64,000 nucleotides of DNA from Marthasterias glacialis (Eukaryota > Echinodermata > Asteroidea > Forcipulatida > Asteriidae), in the NCBI GenBank assembly GCA_911728455.2, contig OU452228.1:5642001-5706000 (forward strand), in the 5' to 3' direction. Below, one piece after another: positions 30,301 through 41,720 of the stretch; the stretch's first letter is position 1, and every line of letters starts with the position of its first letter. The notes under the pieces are model-generated. The model had not been told where the DNA came from. It made no database searches and saw only the letters and a program-made list of their open reading frames with translations. A program made the translations under genes and the position numbers.

Positions 30301-33300
30301 TCGATAGGCCTTACATCATCTTATTGAATTGAAATGGTTCTTGACTGGTATTGTTAGGAGTTGGATTGATGGAGATTGTGACTGAACCAGACTTGTCTAG
30401 CTCACTGGAAGCAGCAGCCTTGGTCAGAGAATTACAACTCATTTTACAATGTATTGGAACATGTGATGGACGTATGGATGGTAAGCATAATAATAATAAG
30501 AAGAAGAATATGCTTTGTCATAAATTTATGACATTTAATTCATTTGTTATCGTAAAGTACAGCTAACTAGGTTTCAAGTATTAGTCTTTTTGAGAGAGAG
30601 AACAAATTGATATCCATGTATGCATCTTTTCTTTATTCTATTTGTTCAGTTTATTATTAAAATATGGAGACTTGTTGCTCCATAATGGTTTAAAAATTGT
30701 TTTTATGTTCTCAATAGAGGGCTCCCTCCGTGTTGATGCCAATGTCTCTGTGAACAGACCAGGTGACCCTCCAGGTACAAGGGCAGAGGTCAAGAACATC
30801 AACAGTGTCCGCTTTGTTAAGAATGCTATAGGTATGTTAAAACCCAACTCGAGCATGAGAATTGTAACCAAATGCTGAAACATATAACCTCCCAAAACTA
30901 TTTATTAGTCAGCATCAGCCACCCGTCTCTCCACACCCCCAACCTCCATGACACAGCTCTCTACACCCCCAACTCTCCACACCCCCAGCCCCCATCACAT
31001 AGCTCTCCACACCCCAGCTTTCCACACCCTCAGCTCTACACACCCCCAGCTCTCCACACCCCAGCTTTCCACAGCCCCAGCTATCCACACCCACCAGCTC
31101 TCTACATCCCAGCCTTTATAACACAGCTCTCCACACCCCCAGCTCTCGGCACCTCCAGCTGTCCACACCTCCAGCTCTCCACACACCAGCAGTTATCACA
31201 CAGCTCCCCACACCCCAGATCTCCACACCCCCAGCTCTCCACACCCCAGCTCTCCGCACCCCAGCTCTCCACACCCCAGCTCTCCGCACCCCAGCTCTCT
31301 GCACCCCCAGCTCTCCGCACCCCCAGCTCTCATCACCCCAGCTCTCCGCACCCCAGCTCTCCACACCCCAGCTCTCTGCACCCCCAGCCCTCCGCACCCC
31401 AGCTCTCCACACCCCAGCTCTCCACACCCCCAGCTCTCCACACCCCAGCCTTCATCACACAGCTCCCCACACCCCAGATCTCCGCACCCCCAGCTTTCCA
31501 CACCCCCAGCTCTCCGCAGCCCCAGCTCTCCAAACCCCCAGCCTTCATCACACAGCTCCCCACACCCCCAGATCTCCGCATCCCAGCTCTCCACACCCCA
31601 GCTCTCTGCACCCCCAGCTCTCCAAACCCCCAGCCCTCATCACACAGCTCCCCACACCCCAGATCTTCGCATCCCAGCTCTCCACACCCCAGCTCTCCGC
31701 ACCCCCAGCTCTCCAAACCCCAGCCTTCATCACACACCTCCCCACACCCCAGATCTCCGCATCCCAGCTCTTCACACCCCCAGCTCTCCGCACCCAAGCT
31801 CTCCGCACCCCCAGCTCTCCAAACCCCCAGCCTTCATCACACAGCTCCCCACACCCCAGATCTCCGCATCCCAGCTCTCCACACCCTAGCTCTCTGCACC
31901 CCCAGCTCTCCAAACCCTCAGCTCTCCAAACCCCCAGCTCTCCGCACCCCCAGCTCTCCAAACCCTCAGCTCTCCAAACCCCCAGCCTTCATTACACAGC
32001 TCCCCACACCCCAGATCTTTGCATCCCAGCTCTCCACACCCCAGCTCTTCGCACCCCAGCTCTCCGCACCCCCAGCTCTCCAAACCCCCAGCCTTCATCA
32101 CACAGCTCCCCACACCCCAGATCTCCGCATCCCAGCTCTCCACACCCCAGCTCTCTGCACCCCCAGCTCTCCAAACCCTCAGCTCTCCAAACCCCCAGCT
32201 CTCCGCACCCCCAGCTCTCCAAACCCTCAGGTCTCCATACCCCCAGCCTTCATCACACAGCTCCCCACACCCCAGATCTTCGCATCCCAGCTCTCCACAC
32301 CCCAGCTCTCCGCACCCCAGCTCTCCGCACCCCCAGCTCTCCAAACCCCCAGCCTTCATCACACAACTCCCCACACCCCAGATCTCCGCATCCCAGCTCT
32401 CCACACCCCCAGCTCTCCGAACCCCCAGCTCTCCGCACCCCAGCTCTCCAAACCCCCAGCTCTCCAAACCCCCAGCCTTCATCACACAGCTCCCCACACC
32501 CCAGATCTCCACATCCCAGCTCTCCACACCCCCAGCTCTCCGAACCCCCAGCTCTCCGCACCCCCAGCTCTCTGCACCCCCAGCTCTCCAAACCCCCAGC
32601 CTTCATCACACAGCTCCCCACACCCCAGATCTTCGCATCCCAGCTCTCCACACCCCAGCTCTCTGCACCCCCAGCTCTCCACACCCCCAGCCTTCATCAC
32701 ACAGCTCCCCACACACCAGATCTCCGCACCCCCAGCTCTCCACACCCCAGCTCTCCACACCCCAGCTCTCCACACCCCAGCTCTCCACACCCTACCCACA
32801 TGTCCTACCATATAATGGGAAGAATAACCCATGAACCCTAAGGTACGTTCACCAATTAAACAAGGATGTATGCGTGCTTGTGTTATACTGAACAATTTGA
32901 TCTACTCCTATGGGCAAATAAATAAAGATTAATATGAGAATTCAGAAGAATAAAGACGTCATAAAATGTCATTGTTTTCAGACTATGAGATAAAGAGACA
33001 AATAGAGCTCCTTGAGCAAGGTCAGGATGTCATGGCAGAAACACGCTCCTTTGACCTTAAAACAGGGTAAGTTATCATGTTTGTGTCTTGGCTGAGTGAG
33101 ACTAGAGTTTGAAACTCCAGTAACTGCACTTGTGTCCTGGAGCTAGACAATTAAATCAGTATAACAAGCCCCGCCTACTAATGTATTGACCAATCACAGT
33201 CTTGACAACGCCATTGAAAGTCAAACAAAATTAAAAAAGTAAACAAACAGCCGCCATTGTTCTGACACACAACAGCACACACAACTGTGCTAAATTTTGT

Positions 33301-36300
33301 TTTGTTTAAATGTTGTCGTATTTCTGGTGGTGCAAATCCCACAGCAGTGGTCCCTGTACAGTCGTGTAAAAGTGGTTCAACAGTGTTCCTGTCTGTTCTT
33401 TGGACTCAATGCACTGCTCAAAAGGCCAGGAAACTAAAATCCATACCATTCACGAAAACAATGTACATGTAGGTGTGTGTATCCTATACGTGTGTGTGGC
33501 CGCAGCCAAACCACCGCTGCGATCGTTTGCGAGAAAGTCACTCCATGTGCTGTTGCTAGGCAGTTGCTAAAGTAGGCGGGGGCATAATGGATCGGTCTAT
33601 TGCATTTCCTAAACCACAGAGTGAATCTGTAACTTCAGGACTAGATATTATTAAGATTTATGTGCTACATTTTGTTAGTTTCCTACGTCCTGAGTTTTGG
33701 GGAAGGTTTCTGAAATGCTCCGAGGGATACAGACAGTGTGAGGCATCTTGATACAATGTTATAAACCCTGTATAAATATCTGTTGTTGTTATTATTTTAA
33801 CCAATTGCAGCCGGGATTCTTTTTTTTCTTTGGTCCCATCCCCCTGGCGGGATTCTTTTGGCGGAATTGCCAGAATCTTTTTTCTTTGAGGGTACCACTG
33901 GCACAAAGAAACCCTGACTTGACAATGCCAAGAGAACAAAGATTCTCTTTATTGGATCGTCTGTTTTGTTTCTCGACTGAGAACATTTCAAATTCACAAA
34001 GCGTGAATTGCAAAAACATCGGCCGTTACCTACGGCATAGGAGTGGAACTAAACATGGTACCATGACTTGATTGCCGACTCACTCTGACTTACCTCCATT
34101 CAGCCGAAATACAATGAATGAACAATGGTGGAAGCCTCTCGATGCCTTGTAATCCCCTTCTTGGAACAAAAGAACAAAGGTCTATAATCGGGGATTACAC
34201 AAAAATCACCTCTCAATTGCCACGAAATGCGAGTAAAATCAAGACCTTTTTATGTTATTGTGTGGGTGAAACGGTGCGTTAAACGGCGTGTGTGTGGTTT
34301 GCGTACGCTCCGTAGTTGAATGGCCGGGCCACCTTCGGTCCGGTGGTCCGAAACTACATAATTTTGTCTCAAAACGGCTTCTGTTTTCAGGCAGGAAAAA
34401 CATTTGCGTGTATCCACGTCATCCGGTGTCAACTGGTGTAGTTTTTTACATCAAGTTTGCTGTGTTGAGGCTACATATACTCTAGAACCAAATCAGTCAT
34501 CAGTAATACTATAAGGTTTCCTTTGCAGGAAGATTTGTTGTTTGTTAGAGTTCCGTTCCATTTGTTTGAGTGTATTCTTGACATACGAATCATTTCAGGC
34601 AGACTGTTCCCATGCGGGACAAGGAAGGAAAACAAGACTATCGTTTTATGCCGGAGCCTAATCTACCACCACTCATCCTTTACGATAAAGACACCATTAG
34701 TAAAGCCTCAAATAACAGCAGTATTGTGAATATTGATGAGGTCAGAGGTCAGCTGCCAGAGTTGCCAGAAGCTAAGAGACAAAGGCTCGCTGTGGATTAT
34801 GGCATTAGGCTGGATAGTGCAGTCAAGCTTGTGGTAAGTGTCTCAGTATTCCATGTAGGTTAATGAATAAAAACAACTAACTATCAACACAAGACTAAGT
34901 TGTATATAGTTGTTATAATGATGTATTAGTCTTGTTAATTAACCAGTTTTGTAAGTAATAATAATAGTGTACATTTATAATGCGCCATGTCTGTCATAAA
35001 TGACACTCCTGGCGCCGAATGATCAATTCTGGGGGAGATTGTATTAAATGATTTTATGAGACGAAGCAACCATAATACAACACCTTGAAAGGGATACAAG
35101 GTGAGGTGGTGCATATTGCTGCCAGACCATGCCAGAAACACCCGGGGCAAACCCCTTCTCTTTACGATAAGTGTCACTGGGTTCTTTTACATGCATTACA
35201 CAACACACGGGATCAACGGCTTTACGTCCCATCGGAAGGACGAATAATGGTTAAGTGTCTTGCTTAAGGACACAAGTGTCAAGACCGGGTTTGTTGTTTG
35301 TAAATAAAGGAGAATGACATCACTTTCAAGTATTTTTTGGTTGTTGGTCCAATTAATTATCCACTTTTCTCCTTTTTCCATGAAAGATTTTTGTGTTTTA
35401 TTCTCAGTTGTCTGTTTTGATCCGTGGTTTTCTTAATCGCTCTGTATTTTACCAGCGGTGTTCTATCCTTTTACTGTTTGTATACAGGGCCCTTATGGAT
35501 AGCAGTTGAAAAACTGATAAGGCTATCCTGTCTAAATGAAACTGCAAATAAATAAATAAACAACAACAAGTTTATCAATCCCAGTGATACAATACAGTAA
35601 AAACAAAAATAACAGATTTTACAAATCCTTCTCTTCATGGCCCATTGTCAGGAATAATGTTGTCATCTGAATTACCTTACATGTGAATAATTTGGATTGC
35701 CTCTCTCGTGTAGAATGAAGGCGGTTTAGTTGAGTTCTTCGAAGCTGTAATTAACGGCAATTCTGAGCGAGATCCGCAAAAGATTGTTAATTGGATTGAG
35801 ACGGAACTCCTGAGATGCCTCAATGAATATGACCTCCATGTTGCTAAAAGGTAAGGGCTAACCACACACTTTTTTGTTATGTTCGGATTAGCAGCTGCGG
35901 CTGTGGCTGGATCGTCACATAAACATGCATTGAAGGATAGGAAGCCCATAGCAACAACCTTAGCAACAGCTGTAGCCATAGCTGCTAATTCAAACACGGC
36001 CTAAAGGAGTATACAGTAATCCAAGCAGCTTGTTCATGAGTGTTTTCACCACCGTAGCTATGGCCGTGAGCTATTGGCATTGAGGATCTGCAGTGCGTGT
36101 GCACTGACGCCTGAATGCGGCGGCCGTAGCTGTGGTGGTGCAAACTGCCATGGATGAGCTGCTTGGATTAGTGTTTGGATGTTAAATTTGCATCGGGAAT
36201 AAAGAATATTTGAGTTTTGCCCATACACCGTTGTGTGTTAAGTACTGTATACTCAGTACTTTCTCGAGTCCTGAGGAAAAAAAACCCACAGGCATATTTA

Positions 36301-39300
36301 CTCGGGTTCATACTGTGTTCATACTCATGGCTTTTGCCATTCTAGAGCAGATGTCTTACCAACTAGACCACCGATATTGCCCGGCAGCTAGAGGCAGTCA
36401 GAATCCTACATTTTAGCCGGGGGTACTGCAATAATTTAAATGATGTGAAATTTGCAAAATGAGTATGTGACTAAAAGGTCAAAGGTTTTGGCAGTCTTAA
36501 TGAGTATGACCTCTGTATTACTAAGCGGTCACACTGTTGCAATCATAGCCTGTGTTAATACCTCACGCATATATCATGTTTGTACCCAGAGAAGTAAGTC
36601 TATCTTCAAGGACTATGCATTTCAATTTGACATTCATAAATACCCAATGCAGTTTAGGCATTCCTATTGGTTGAAAGGTTGTCACATGAACGTGTTTGCC
36701 CGGTACTAAACAGCTGATAAAGACACGGCTGGAGCTGTTTAAGACCGGTTATTTTAGTCTGGTTTCCTGCTTTGGTACTGTAACACTAGAAAACATATAT
36801 GAAGAGGCACTAACGTTACGTACAGCAAAAATCATGCAAAACGAGCCAGGTTTGTTGTGTTGTTCTCTGTAATTTTTTTTAGCAAGCATTTTATTTCCTA
36901 ACAATAAAAGGGCAGTTATGAATGGGAATAAAAGAGTAGTGACTCAGTATTAATCGGCCATTTAAAACCTGGGCCGCGATACTGACGGTTTTAAAACCTC
37001 ATCGCCACTCTTTTATTCCCTTAATAATGTATTATATGAGATGGAATGAGTTTGTGTCTAATCTTCATCTGTTTGTATGCATTTGTCTTTGCAGTCCAAT
37101 GGACCCTAGAACACTGGGTGAGCTCTGTGACTTAATGAGTGACGGAATAATTTCTTCTAAAATTGGGAAGAAGATCATGTCAGAAATATTTGAGGGGAAC
37201 ACAAGAACTATTCAAGAGGTGAGAGGCAATTTCATTTGTTTTGTCGTGAGATTTCACTTTTAGTACATGTACTTGTTACTGTTAAGAGTTTTGTTCTTTA
37301 GGAACCTTGTCAAAATTTGTCCAGGACAACCAGCGGGTAAAAACAGTCCAGGGGTGGATTTCACAAAACTAGTCCTAACTTAAAGACTCGTCCTAACTTA
37401 TGGCTAGTCCTGTAAGTTAGGACTAGTTACTCGTCCTAACTCAAGATAAGATTAGTCCTAGCGCTTTGTGAAATCCACACCAGGACAAGTTTTTGTACCC
37501 ACTTGATTGATCTTGTTTGCAACCGTGCTGTTGGAGAAACCATGGGAGAGGTTAGCAGTGCCTGGCTTCCTCCAGAGATCATTTGTTTTATACAAACCAC
37601 AGAGACTTAGATCGCTATCTACTGGAAAACAAGCAGGGGGTAACCACAGGGCTGATTTGTGGTTTCAGGGTTGGGTGTAGCTACACCAGACACCAATGAC
37701 CTCAAAAACCTTCCCAGTTCACTCCAAACTGCAAGGTTGTTTACACTACAATTAATCAGCAAAGTCAAACCGCAGAGTGCTCAGCGGGGTGCACCGGAGA
37801 ACTGCGTTCCATTCAGCATGGAAAACAGTGTCTACCACAGAAAAGGAATCCAATGGACATCCAACAAAAATTCCACATCGGAGGAATGTTTTCCGATTGT
37901 CTTTCCTGGAATAATTTTGACAAGACCTCTTATAATTTGAATGACGAGATTTTGGGTTGGACTGCAAGCAAAGACCACATTGTCGTGATGCTTGTATGAT
38001 TTTGTACCTGATTCTACCAAACTCGGGGTTTCTGTGGCTAGGTCACTGGAGTGTGGGTTCGAATCCTGGTCGTGACACTTGTGTCCTTGAGCAAGACACT
38101 TGACTATAATTGCTTCTCATCTCCCAGGAGTAAATGGGTACCTGCGAGGGTAGTAATTGTTGATGTGAATGAATAGTAACCTGTGCGCTGATTTGACTGC
38201 CGGTGCTGCATACTCCAAAGGAGTTGAGACGGTTTTAGGAATGCTTAGGGCCCAATGAACAGGGGTATTAATACGATAAGGCACTTTGAGGGGCCTGGCT
38301 GGCTCGCATAATAACAACACATTATTATTATTACTGATTCCACACAAGCCTTACTGATATAAAGTGGTGGCCTGTAGAATTGGTAGAGTTTAAGGTTCTT
38401 GTGACCACAGAGTGATGGTGAGAGGTCTTGATTTGTCATTGTTTTTAAATACAAACAGACCAACTTTGTTCATTTTTTTAATGTACACTTGGGTACAGGG
38501 TAATGATCGGACGTATTTTCATTTACTTCTAGATGATCAAGGAGAATGACTGGGCACAAATAACCAACCGAGACGAGCTGAGTCAACTATGTGATCAAGT
38601 TTTACAGAGTAATCAAAAAGTGGTCAGTTTACCAGAAACTTCCTTCAGTAACTCTCAGTGCAAATGCTTTGTCATCAATTTAACTGTTCTTGACATTAGA
38701 CATAAAATAAGACACCTAAAATAAGGTACCTTTTTATACATTATGGTTATAAAACTTGCTGTAGAAATATGTATGAAACTGTAAGAGTAAAACATTGTGT
38801 CAATGTAACAAGGTCTTATGCCACATTTGTGGTGAAATTGAGTTGAAATATGCAAAAGGTGCTTTATTTTTTAATATAAATTAATTAGTAAAAGTTAATA
38901 TTTTATCAAAAATACTATTTTATCCTCATAATTTGTTAATGTGGTCCAAGCAACAAAGTATTTTCTTATGACGTTGCACTGAAGAATTATGATGTCATTC
39001 TCCATCGACTGAACAGGGTGGAGATTTGTGCAACAAAGTGGTATATCTTCAAGATACGACCTTTTGACTAATTTAAACTGCGCATATTCGTCTCAGCAAA
39101 AAGGTCATATCAACAATTACCGTGGTAAACAGGGCATGAAACTTTTTTTAGGTAACTAAGTGTAGATATCACTTTTAAAGTTATATTAAAATTTTTTTTA
39201 TGATTCCTATTATTAAACTAGTAGTGATTGTTAAAAACATATCCAAACCTGAAAAAGCGATTTATGTAAAAACAAATGAAATCTAAGTGATGATCTTGTT

Positions 39301-39636
39301 GCATGGAAGCAACGGAAAAAAAATGAAAACTAAAAACATGGGATCTGGGACAGAAAGCCTATATTTTACACAGCTGCCAAAATCCAACTTATGACTATGC
39401 ACATAAAGACCAGTGTATATAAAAAAAACATGACTTCTCATTTAATGTATTGTTAAATGAACATAAGTTGCCATTAATGTTCATTTGTTAAAATGTTTCA
39501 CTTTCAGGTTGAATCTTACAAGTCTGGTCACAAGAAAGCCATCAATCGCCTGATGGGGGAGGTGCAGAAAAAGACTCAGGGCAGAGCAGACCCTGTCATA
39601 ATTATGGACATACTCACTGACAAAATAAACAGGTAA
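24374..39636 (+). CDS. GATB: Mitochondrial glutamyl/aspartyl-tRNA amidotransferase subunit B, complete, 12 coding exons
   Basis: Exons: 24374-24429, 25784-25937, 27047-27160, 28322-28520, 30358-30480, 30718-30831, 32982-33066, 34599-34833, 35714-35850, 37095-37218, 38533-38622, 39508-39636 (TAA). All phases agree; 519 residues (human 557). As part of GatCAB it converts Glu-tRNA(Gln) to Gln-tRNA(Gln) in mitochondria; the B subunit binds the tRNA and the kinase active site. Signatures: [18 protein letters not shown] (28-45), [108 protein letters not shown] (287-306), and a C-terminal GatB/YqeY helical domain ending [24 protein letters not shown]. The first exon is chosen because its phase fits, the upstream frame has a stop two codons earlier, and it adds a short Phe/Lys/Ser N-terminus; the mitochondrial presequence is unusually short, so exon 1 is the least certain part. 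A possible poly(A) signal AATAAA is at 40387. Confidence 0.95.
24666..24836. repeat. Cluster of hairpin-MITE relatives (GATB intron 1)
   Basis: Three tandem/inverted copies of an aaaaaaggagttcagcgcc / cagttactgggct module, flanked by gaccgataatgtcaaaa and ttttgacattataatatcgg, which are inverse of each other. Same family as 23046-23169. Confidence 0.7.
25120..25200 (+). repeat. Fragment of an element also present at 30170-30245
   Basis: Shares aaaagagatttatacatg, ttgtacccacaa and a following ta-rich stretch with 30185-30240. The 30-kb copy carries a hammerhead-like motif; this fragment does not. Confidence 0.6.
25392..25660. mobile_element. MITE family G, copy 3 (GATB intron 1)
   Basis: Begins taaagccccagctctacatt and shares ctgtaaatgcttccatc, aaccaacctgtgaaaatg and ttttggatctta with 9019-9375. 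The right end is missing or diverged. Confidence 0.75.
26099..26371. mobile_element. TIR element, family E, copy 2 (GATB intron 2)
   Basis: About 270 bp with ends tctgatccattaagcccc and ggggcttaatggattggtct, extended inward by ttgaccaatcacagcc / gctgtgattggtcaat. The interior differs from the 450-bp members, as expected of internally deleted nonautonomous copies. Confidence 0.85.
27186..27365. mobile_element. Inverted-repeat element (GATB intron 3)
   Basis: Ends tgtattgactgcttt and aaagcagtcaatattt are inverse; inner blocks gaggtgatccccgg and aaggatcaccgagg are also inverse. About 180 bp. Confidence 0.7.
27383..27870 (+). repeat. 23-bp minisatellite, about 21 copies (GATB intron 3)
   Basis: Unit ggttgctatgggtatagtac plus act, with tat/tgt and cact/catt variants. 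Interrupted at 27872-28105 by a SINE fragment, after which about two more units occur (28106-28155). Confidence 0.93.
27872..28105 (-). mobile_element. SINE 3' part inserted in the minisatellite
   Basis: On the minus strand it ends with ccttggtttcattaccagaa and an ATT-type tail and carries gtagagcaagg/gtaaaacaaccc-like type II body sequence. The tRNA head stops at about the ttgtgtccttgagc block. Repeat units continue on both sides, so it inserted into an existing array. Confidence 0.75.
28790..28980. repeat. Dispersed repeat with gaaattgggccc (GATB intron 4)
   Basis: Contains cttcatgaaattgggccctg and several tgcttagca / tgtttagcag blocks. The same gaaattgggccc end bounds the element at 56846-57000, and a diverged form occurs near 425. 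Boundaries are not clear. Confidence 0.45.
29186..29470. mobile_element. Family F fragment (GATB intron 4)
   Basis: Retains tgtgtaatcccc, cagacctttgtccttttgtt, gaggattatgaaagatc and ggaaggtaagtcc, as in 10245-10370. Strongly diverged; no ends found. Confidence 0.6.
29576..29950. mobile_element. Inverted-repeat element (GATB intron 4)
   Basis: Ends aaaggggcacgttgccttc and gaaggcaatgtgtcccta are inverse with a few changes. About 375 bp, no coding potential. Confidence 0.65.
30095..30245 (+). mobile_element. Penelope-like retroelement end with hammerhead-like core (GATB intron 4)
   Basis: Contains CTGAAGA (30112-30118), a possible stem GAGCAG / CTGTTC with loop AGTATA, then GAAA (30138-30141) and cgttgagacc. 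This is the general layout of the ribozyme-like motif reported at the ends of Penelope-like elements, with one unpaired base beside the stem. Followed by a segment shared with 25120-25200. The assignment is from the motif only; no reverse transcriptase remains. Confidence 0.5.
30920..32795. repeat. C-rich higher-order minisatellite (GATB intron 6)
   Basis: Over 100 short units of the form ccccagctctccacac / ccgcac / ccaaac, nearly lacking G on the plus strand except within AG(CT). A larger period is marked by cttcatcacacagctcccc followed by cccagatctccgcatccc, seen about a dozen times at uneven spacing. Each CCCCAG resembles a 3' splice site. Long open frames on both strands (one of 647 codons from 30872) are by-products of the repeat. 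The minus strand has runs of 4-5 G suited to G-quadruplexes. Confidence 0.97.
33160..33601. mobile_element. TIR element, family E, copy 3 (GATB intron 7)
   Basis: Inverse orientation to 12998-13447: starts agccccgcctactaatg, ttgaccaatcacagtc, ends gcataatggatcggtct. Interior blocks match (cccacagcagtggtccc, acagtgttcctgtctgt, cacgaaaacaatg). Confidence 0.85.
33799..34441. mobile_element. Family F element, copy 4 (GATB intron 7)
   Basis: Opposite orientation to copy 1: ttaaccaattgcagccggg at the left, gtgtcaactggtgtag at the right; interior tgacaatgccaagagaac, cttacctccattcagccg, ttcttggaacaaaag. About 640 bp, the longest copy here. Confidence 0.78.
34957..35290 (-). mobile_element. tRNA-Leu-type SINE, body type II, headless (GATB intron 8)
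   Basis: On the minus strand: cttgtgtccttaagcaag, ccttccgatgggacg, tgtaaaagaacccagtgac, agagaaggggtttgccccgg, then a 3' part and an ATT tail at 34957. The head is cut just at the B-box end (cccggtcttgac). Confidence 0.82.
35866..36005. mobile_element. Inverted-repeat element (GATB intron 9), first of a pair
   Basis: ttcggattagcagctgcgg and tagccatagctgctaattca are inverse; about 140 bp. Confidence 0.7.
36018..36178. mobile_element. Inverted-repeat element (GATB intron 9), second of a pair
   Basis: taatccaagcagcttgttc and gagctgcttggattag are inverse, as are ttttcaccacc / ggtggtgcaaac in part. About 160 bp, 12 bp beyond the previous element. Confidence 0.7.
36205..36402 (-). mobile_element. 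tRNA-like SINE, family 2 (GATB intron 9)
   Basis: On the minus strand: ggtggtctagttggtaagac, ctgctctagaatggc, degraded B box, tatgcctgtgggtttttttt, aagtactgagtatacagtac. Matches 20150-20335. Confidence 0.75.
36915..37022. mobile_element. Inverted-repeat element just upstream of GATB exon 10
   Basis: gggaataaaagagtagtga and cgccactcttttattccc are inverse, about 105 bp apart. It ends about 70 bp before the exon 10 acceptor. Confidence 0.7.
37343..37489. mobile_element. Palindromic MITE, family H, copy 2 (GATB intron 10)
   Basis: Ends aggggtggatttcacaaaac and gctttgtgaaatccacacc are inverse; interior has repeated agtcctaactta / gttaggactagt. Closely matches 4926-5066. Confidence 0.85.
37980..38335 (+). 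mobile_element. tRNA-Leu-headed SINE, body type III (GATB intron 10)
   Basis: Degraded head, clear B box gtgggttcgaatcc, then gacacttgtgtccttgagc, aaatgggtacctgcgaggg and a tail with ATTATTATT. The body is similar to 8216-8567 in the ggtacctgcgagggta portion. Confidence 0.78.
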
Positions 39637-40493
39637 CATTGATCCTGTTTCATATGGAGCTGAAGTATGGTGGAACTAGTGGCATGAGATGAATGGAGCT
39701 AACAGAACGATAAGTATTGGTGAATATTAGGAGGTTGACATAGTCACCAGCATCATGCTGTCAAGGAATGGATACAGAGCTACAATGGCTACCTAGACTG
39801 AGTAAGAGTCAGAAAGTTTTTCAGTGTACAGTGGTGTATCTATGGACATAATAGACCTTATGCGTCTGACGTCATGAGTCCCATAGAGATGTGTACAAGC
39901 AGCGCCCTCACTGAGGTCAAAACGGCCGTAAGTTTACTGTAGTAAAGCGGCTGTGCATACCCTCTATAATAACAATTTGGGAGGCTAATCATCCTTACTG
40001 GCAGCTGAGAAGCTGAATTGCGAAGGACAGGGCTGCACGTGTTCGAGCTGCAGGCATTTAAGGGCGCCTTCGGCAGCCAGCCACATCAACCCATGTATGA
40101 CCACAGAGCACAGCCTGAGATCGAAAGTGTTTGTTTTTTTTCGGAGGGGGGAAAAACCGGATGGCCTGGAGAAAAACCCCTCATGGCACTGGAGAGAACC
40201 AATGCACAACTCTACTAACATCAGCTGTGTACAAGCCAATACACAGAGACACTGTATTCTATGGGTTATACCTGCATTAAAAAAGATGTACAAAGTAGTT
40301 GACCTAGATTACATACCAACCTCGTGGTGCCACATTTGGGGATTCAGGGGGGATGGGGGTGGGGGGATAAGGGGACTTTAGCCCCTAATAAAATCACTAA
40401 AAGGAAGTGAAAGAGAGAGGGAGGGGGAGGGGGAGACAGGAGCGAGAGGTGGGTGGGAGTTGAGGAGATGACCTAGGTCCTATTTAATACTGT

Positions 40494-40835
40494 AGTGTGT
40501 CGTGGCAAAGTGGTTTAGTGTGTCAGACCCAAGTTCTGGTGGCTAAGTCATCAGGATGTGGGTTCGAATCCCGGTCATGACACTTGTGTCCTTGAGCAAG
40601 ACAATTAACTATAATTGCTTCAAATAGGGGAAGAGGCAGTTATGTTTGTCTTGCAATGGATTCATTTACCCCTCCCGGTTCTTAGCTGTGCAGTGAAGAG
40701 ACTTAATACATTTACATATTGCAAATATGTCTTGTTTCTGTGCATTGGGGCAGGTTTCTATCCCTTCAAAAAGTAGCCCACACCTCGAGTGGCCTTTTGG
40801 TCTTGTGATGGGCGAATTGCATAAAGTAAAAACAA
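40494..40835 (+). mobile_element. tRNA-Leu-headed SINE, body type I
   Basis: gtgtcgtggcaaagtggttt, acccaagttctggtggc, gtgggttcgaatccc, gacacttgtgtccttgagc, cattggggcaggtttctatc, acctcgagtggccttttgg and an A-rich end. Very like 5668-5980 but with a full head. Confidence 0.87.
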
Positions 40836-41604
40836 ACTGTAGTGACAGTTGTGCTCAGGAAATGGTACACTACCCATTGGTGTTGATTTGATATATTTGG
40901 TTACATCCAAGTCTTCTCAGCCCCCCTTCTGAAAAACATTATCTGGATCGGCCCATGAACCCTATGCCATGCTTGTTAAATCTACAGACTACCAAATGGC
41001 AAGTTCATTCAATGACAACAAAGATAATTCTTAAATGACAGTGTTACTTTGTTTCAACTGATATAGTCGCAGTAAGTTCATAAAGAAGGAAGAGGAGACT
41101 ATTTTAATAGATGTGATAACTGCATCAGGGATATATACACACTGTTTTTAGTAAACATTATTATTTTTTGTTAAACATCCCCATGAAATGTTTTAAACAC
41201 TTTAATGAAGGCAATATTTTGCTCTTCAGCTTGTATGAATAAAAAAAGAAATCGCTACACAAATTAATATTATATCCTCCTTTATCTTCAAGTAAAACTT
41301 GAATCCTTGGTTCTGATTGGTCGATCCATAGCAACAAGAGTGTGATATGTAGTCATAATGCACTGCCCATATCATACCCTGTTCTTTAACGCGCTGTTCT
41401 AACTCCCATCTGCAGAATCCTTTGGTAAATTCTGACAGTCACAGGTCTCAACATCAAGGACCGGCACACCTGGCACATAGCAGCAAACAGTGGAAGAAAC
41501 TAAAAGAGTGCGCAATGTCAGATGTACTTGACGCAAGCGCTTAGATGATGGTAAATTCACTGTAAATTCAAAAGTGGCGCCTTTGCTTTGTGATAAATTT
41601 GTTA

Positions 41605-41720
41605 TCACACACGTGCTCGTGGAATACGGAAAATGTATCGTGGAATACGGAAAACATATCCAACTTGGCCGAGGACGAAGAAGCGCTATATTTTTCTCGC
41701 ACTTGTGTGATAACTAAGAA
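41605..41720. mobile_element. Inverted-repeat element
   Basis: gttatcacacacgtgct and gcacttgtgtgataac are inverse; between them a direct repeat of cgtggaatacggaaaa. Confidence 0.6.

Noticed and set aside
30872-32815. 647-codon open frame and several minus-strand frames of 60-213 codons
   Set aside because: All lie in the C-rich minisatellite inside GATB intron 6. Their Pro/Ser/His/Leu or Trp/Gly/Glu/Ser content follows directly from the repeat, and frames are open on both strands.
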